From DATKKG01 sp964475215 (GTDB lineage Archaea > Thermoproteota > Nitrososphaeria > Conexivisphaerales > DTJL01): 8,185 bases of DNA. Positions 6,244-8,185 of the stretch are shown here, piece after piece. Where the stretch lies: positions 1 through 8,185 of the forward strand of contig CAYYVT010000108.1 in NCBI GenBank assembly GCA_964475215.1, given 5' to 3'. The translations under genes were made by a program, and so were the position numbers. Under the pieces are notes generated by a model, which saw nothing but the letters and a program-made list of their open reading frames with translations, searched no databases and was not told the origin of the DNA. Position 1 is the stretch's first letter; every line of letters starts with the position of its first letter.

Positions 6244-7083
6244 ATGGAGAAGACTGTCCTCATCACGGGAGCCAATTCGGGGATTGGTAAGGAGACGGCC
6301 CTGGGACTGGCCCGACTCGGCTTTGACGTCGTGATGGCCTGCAGGAGCCGCGAGAAGGGAGAGGAGGCGATGGACGAGATTCGCCAGAAGTCCGGGAGCA
6401 AGTCACTGGAGCTGATGTCCGTCGACCTCGCCGACCTGGCCTCCGTCCGTAAGCTTGCCGGGGAGTACATCTCCGGGCATCCTCGCCTTGACGTCCTCGT
6501 CAACAACGCCGGGCTGATCCTCACGAAGCGCACGACCACTGTGGACGGCTTCGAGACGACTTTTCAGGTCAACTACCTTTCTCACTTTCTCCTCACCAAC
6601 CTCCTGCTCGACGAGCTGAGGAAGGACGCGCCCTCTCGCATCGTCAACGTGAGCTCCGATGCTCACACCTCTGGCCACATCTACTTCGACGACCTCCAGT
6701 GCGCCAACGGCTACAGCGCGTTCAAGTCATACGGCCAGTCGAAGCTCGCCCAGGTCCTTTTCACGTACGAGCTAGCCCGCCGACTGGCGGGGACGAAGGT
6801 CGACGTCAACTGCCTCCATCCCGGAGCTGTCGCGTCGAATTGGGGGAGACACCCTGGATCTTGGCTTTCGGTCGGACTGCGCCTCGCCTCCGTCTTTGAG
6901 ATCAGCCCGGCCAAGGGCGCGGAAACGCCCATCTACCTGGCGTCCGAGCCGAAGCTTGAGGGCGTGTCCGGAAAGTACTTCGCAAAGAAGAGGGAGGCCA
7001 AGAGCTCTCCAGCATCCTATGACGAGGACGCGGGTCGAAGGCTATGGAACGTGAGCTGCCAGCTGCTCGGAATGGCACAGTGA
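6244..7083 (+). CDS. Short-chain dehydrogenase/reductase (retinol-dehydrogenase/WWOX-like SDR)
   Basis: A 279-residue classical SDR with a Rossmann fold. It shows the cofactor motif TGANSGIG (8-15), an arginine after the second strand (ACRSREKG, R34) that favours NADP(H), D61 in VDLADL for adenine contact, NNAG (87-90), the catalytic Asn in QVNYLSHFLLTNLLL (N110), Ser in NVSSDAH (S137/S138), and the catalytic YGQSK (Y163, K167). The post-catalytic LHPGAVASNW (191-200) matches the retinol dehydrogenase/protochlorophyllide-reductase-like branch. The physiological substrate cannot be deduced; this branch acts on diverse hydrophobic alcohols and carbonyls. The start is ATG 6244, immediately before the first strand. 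The gene converges on the minus-strand gene ending at 7111, leaving 27 bp with no clear terminator. Confidence 0.95.
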   Translation: MEKTVLITGANSGIGKETALGLARLGFDVVMACRSREKGEEAMDEIRQKSGSKSLELMSVDLADLASVRKLAGEYISGHPRLDVLVNNAGLILTKRTTTVDGFETTFQVNYLSHFLLTNLLLDELRKDAPSRIVNVSSDAHTSGHIYFDDLQCANGYSAFKSYGQSKLAQVLFTYELARRLAGTKVDVNCLHPGAVASNWGRHPGSWLSVGLRLASVFEISPAKGAETPIYLASEPKLEGVSGKYFAKKREAKSSPASYDEDAGRRLWNVSCQLLGMAQ

Positions 7084-7110
7084 ATTCAAGAAGGGACCTG
7101 CGCTTCCAGA

Positions 7111-7551
7111 CTACTGGCTGAGCGCCTCTCTGGCGTAGATGACTTGGCCATCGAACCTATAGATGACGGCGACGCTTTCCGGGCCGATGACCTTCGTGGT
7201 GACGAACCAGTCTCTCAAGGTGTTGACCGCCCCTTCGGCGATCAGCCTTGTAACCTCTGAAGGATTCCGTCTGGCCAAGAATTCGTAGACGTGCTCCACC
7301 CCTTCAGGCCTTTCGAATACCACGTAGGCGGCGTCCCTCTTGCTCCCCTCTTCGATGCGACGGCGTATCCTGCGAAAGTTTCCATCCTTCGCGTCGGTGG
7401 CAAAGGTCAACCTGTCCTGGACTCCCCTAAAGACGCGAAGCTCCGGGACTATGCCGTCCTCCATTATCGGGTCTAGCTTTTCTCGAGTGGTGACATGAGA
7501 AAGAAGCCAGATGCTCTTTGATCTCTCCACGATTTCCCTCACCGTCTTCAT
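7111..7551 (-). CDS. Conserved-looking hypothetical protein, possible ADP-ribosyltransferase-like fold
   Basis: A 146-residue protein that I do not recognise with confidence. It has a well-mixed amino acid composition and alternating predicted helices and strands. The segment WLLSHVTTREKLDPIMEDGIVP (15-36), followed by DRLTFATDA (46-54), loosely resembles the His-Thr entry and 'Leu...Ile...Gly-Ile' helix seen in DarT and Tpt1-type ADP-ribosyltransferase folds, but I cannot point to the full catalytic triad, so this is a weak suggestion. Further on are YVVFERPEGVEHVYEFLARRNPSE and a C-terminal strand pair VAVIYRFDGQVIYARE. ATG 7551 is preferred over ATG 7569 because GGAGGA lies 4 nt before it. 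The gene is divergent from the 91-residue gene across a 188-bp spacer and convergent with the SDR gene. Confidence 0.75.
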   Translation of the reverse strand: MKTVREIVERSKSIWLLSHVTTREKLDPIMEDGIVPELRVFRGVQDRLTFATDAKDGNFRRIRRRIEEGSKRDAAYVVFERPEGVEHVYEFLARRNPSEVTRLIAEGAVNTLRDWFVTTKVIGPESVAVIYRFDGQVIYAREALSQ

Positions 7552-7555
7552 CCCG

Positions 7556-7561
7556 TCCTCC
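7556..7561 (-). promoter_or_regulatory. Ribosome binding site of the 146-residue gene
   Basis: On the minus strand this is GGAGGA, 4 nt before ATG 7551. It decides the start against the in-frame ATG at 7569, which has nothing similar in front, and implies a transcript with a real leader, unlike most genes here. Confidence 0.5.
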
Positions 7562-7659
7562 GTTTGCATTCAGGGCCACCACGTTTGGGCTGGATCTCCC
7601 GGGCGGGGATCAACTTCCCTCCCCCCGCGTAGCTACCGTGGAATCTCCTGCCGCTTTCC

Positions 7660-7677
7660 ATATGTAGCCCTACATAT
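7660..7677. repeat. Perfect 18-bp palindrome in a divergent spacer, candidate operator
   Basis: ATATGTAGCCCTACATAT consists of two exact 8-bp arms around a CC centre. It lies in the 188-bp spacer (7552-7739) between two divergent unrecognised genes. It overlaps the AT-rich patch that supplies a minus-strand TATA-like sequence (TTAAATATG, 7682 down to 7674). Size and symmetry fit a binding site for a dimeric helix-turn-helix regulator. The rest of the spacer holds a GC-rich imperfect hairpin (7593-7611) and the plus-strand TATA box; nothing else is seen. Confidence 0.55.
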
Positions 7678-7712
7678 TTAATTGCATTTCACAAGCGGGC
7701 GGCTGAACAAGA

Positions 7713-7720
7713 CTATAAGG
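7713..7720 (+). promoter_or_regulatory. TATA box of the 91-residue gene
   Basis: CTATAAGG is centred 23.5 nt before GTG 7740, close enough for a leaderless start. Two ATG codons between box and gene (7724, 7732) are out of frame with it and, at this spacing, would lie before or at the transcription start. Confidence 0.5.
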
Positions 7721-7739
7721 GCGATGGGACCATGAGCTT

Positions 7740-8015
7740 GTGGAGGCAAGGGAGGGCCTGAAGTTCATCGTCGAGGGGAATGGAGGGAGCTGCTTGGCCG
7801 TCGTCGACGGGATTAGGCGTTATTATCACGTGACCGAAGGCGAGGCAAAGGACGGCTACGGTCGGATAATTGCCCTCGAGCCCGGAAGGCCGCCCTTCAT
7901 CCTATGCAGCTTCCTGCTGGACATGGATCCCGACGACATCCTTACGCTATTCTGGGTGAAGTTGAAGGAGAATTTCCCGGATGCGGCCCAGCCTCGGACG
8001 ACCCGACTATCGTAG
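7740..8015 (+). CDS. Hypothetical protein, 91 residues
   Basis: A small protein that I do not recognise. The start is GTG 7740 (MEAREGLKFIVEGN), placed by the TATA-like box. The sequence suggests a compact alpha/beta domain: strands LKFIVEG, CLAVVDGIRRYYHV, GRIIALE and PPFILCSFLLD, then a short helical stretch with DPDDILTLFWVKLKENF (63-79) and a disordered-looking tail (AAQPRTTRLS). There is no signal peptide, membrane segment or metal motif; cysteines are at 18 and 56. Its stop overlaps the stop of the convergent gene by 9 bp. Coding status is supported by length, the promoter and tight packing, not by homology. Confidence 0.65.
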   Translation: MEAREGLKFIVEGNGGSCLAVVDGIRRYYHVTEGEAKDGYGRIIALEPGRPPFILCSFLLDMDPDDILTLFWVKLKENFPDAAQPRTTRLS

Positions 8016-8185
8016 AGATCTCTTCTGCATGAAGGAGGGCCCATACTTCTCGGCCACAAGCCCCATGAGCTCGGCGGAATGCTTCTCCACCAGATGCTCG
8101 AGGAATCCCGCCACCACGCCGTTTCTCATCGCGTCGACTGACTCCATGGCCCTGTCGGCGAAGTCCATGCATGTCTCGCAGTTCG
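8007..8185 (-). CDS. Hypothetical CxxC protein, partial (start outside window)
   Basis: The last 58 residues of a minus-strand gene whose start lies beyond the window. The visible part begins with NCETCMDFADRAMESVDAMRNG, carrying a CxxC (CETC) right at the edge. It continues as an amphipathic helical region (VVAGFLEHLVEKHSAELMGLVAEKYG) and ends in a basic tail (FMQKRSLR). It is probably an all-helical C-terminal region after a metal-binding or redox CxxC. The family is not recognised. The stop TAG at 8009-8007 shares 9 bp with the end of the convergent 91-residue gene. Confidence 0.6.
   Translation of the reverse strand, partial: NCETCMDFADRAMESVDAMRNGVVAGFLEHLVEKHSAELMGLVAEKYGPSFMQKRSLR

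Noticed and set aside
7084..7110. Possible bidirectional terminator between the convergent SDR and 146-residue genes
   Set aside because: The 27-bp gap has no T-run on either strand and no convincing stem.
7593..7611. GATCTCC...GGGGATC imperfect hairpin in the divergent spacer, possible riboswitch or attenuator
   Set aside because: Seven-base arms with a mismatch and a 5-base loop in a GC-rich context are weak, and no conserved aptamer pattern is visible.
7942..8172. Minus-strand 76-residue open frame at the right end
   Set aside because: A different minus-strand frame reads a better protein (CETC...YGPSFMQKRSLR) open to the window edge and ending neatly at the convergent gene; this frame is its shadow.

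Overview
This window looks like a chromosomal segment of an archaeon with fairly high GC. The main sign is transcriptional. Most genes that begin a transcription unit have an AT-rich TATA-like box centred about 24 to 32 nt before the start codon and little or no room for a leader, which is the usual archaeal leaderless or short-leader arrangement. Genes inside operons instead have Shine-Dalgarno-like sequences or start almost on top of the preceding stop. An F420-type (luciferase-like) oxidoreductase and GTG/TTG starts fit an archaeon. I cannot name the lineage; a Thermoproteota/Nitrososphaeria-type or Thermoplasmata-type genome are guesses only.

Left block, minus strand (1 to about 2470): an SRPBCC-fold protein, then a two-gene unit made of a YjiM/double-cubane-cluster-type member of the 2-hydroxyacyl-CoA dehydratase family and its ASKHA-fold ATPase activator (truncated by the window edge). 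The pair is the expected kit for ATP-driven, very low-potential electron transfer to an [Fe-S] enzyme. The promoter of the pair carries an imperfect inverted repeat that swallows the TATA box.

Middle block, plus strand (2582 to 7083): an ABC-2 type exporter (ATPase plus six-helix permease, one base apart), a luciferase-like F420-dependent oxidoreductase, a small thioredoxin-like CPHC protein followed closely by a zinc-ribbon protein of unknown function, and a short-chain dehydrogenase/reductase. Apart from the two tight pairs, each gene has its own promoter-like box.

Right block (7111 to 8185): three unrecognised genes. A minus-strand 146-residue protein and a plus-strand 91-residue protein diverge from a 188-bp spacer that contains a perfect 18-bp palindrome. 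The plus-strand gene then runs tail to tail into a minus-strand CxxC protein, cut by the window edge, with the two stop codons overlapping in 9 bp.

Working together: the Fe-S activator system, the F420-type enzyme, the thiol-redox protein and the SDR make the window rich in redox genes, but they are on separate promoters and I see no evidence that they form one pathway. No RNA genes, insertion sequences, CRISPR arrays or integration sites were seen. The most interesting items are the DCCP/activator pair with its operator-like promoter, the 18-bp palindrome between two orphan genes, and the uncharacterised zinc-ribbon partner of the thioredoxin-like protein.
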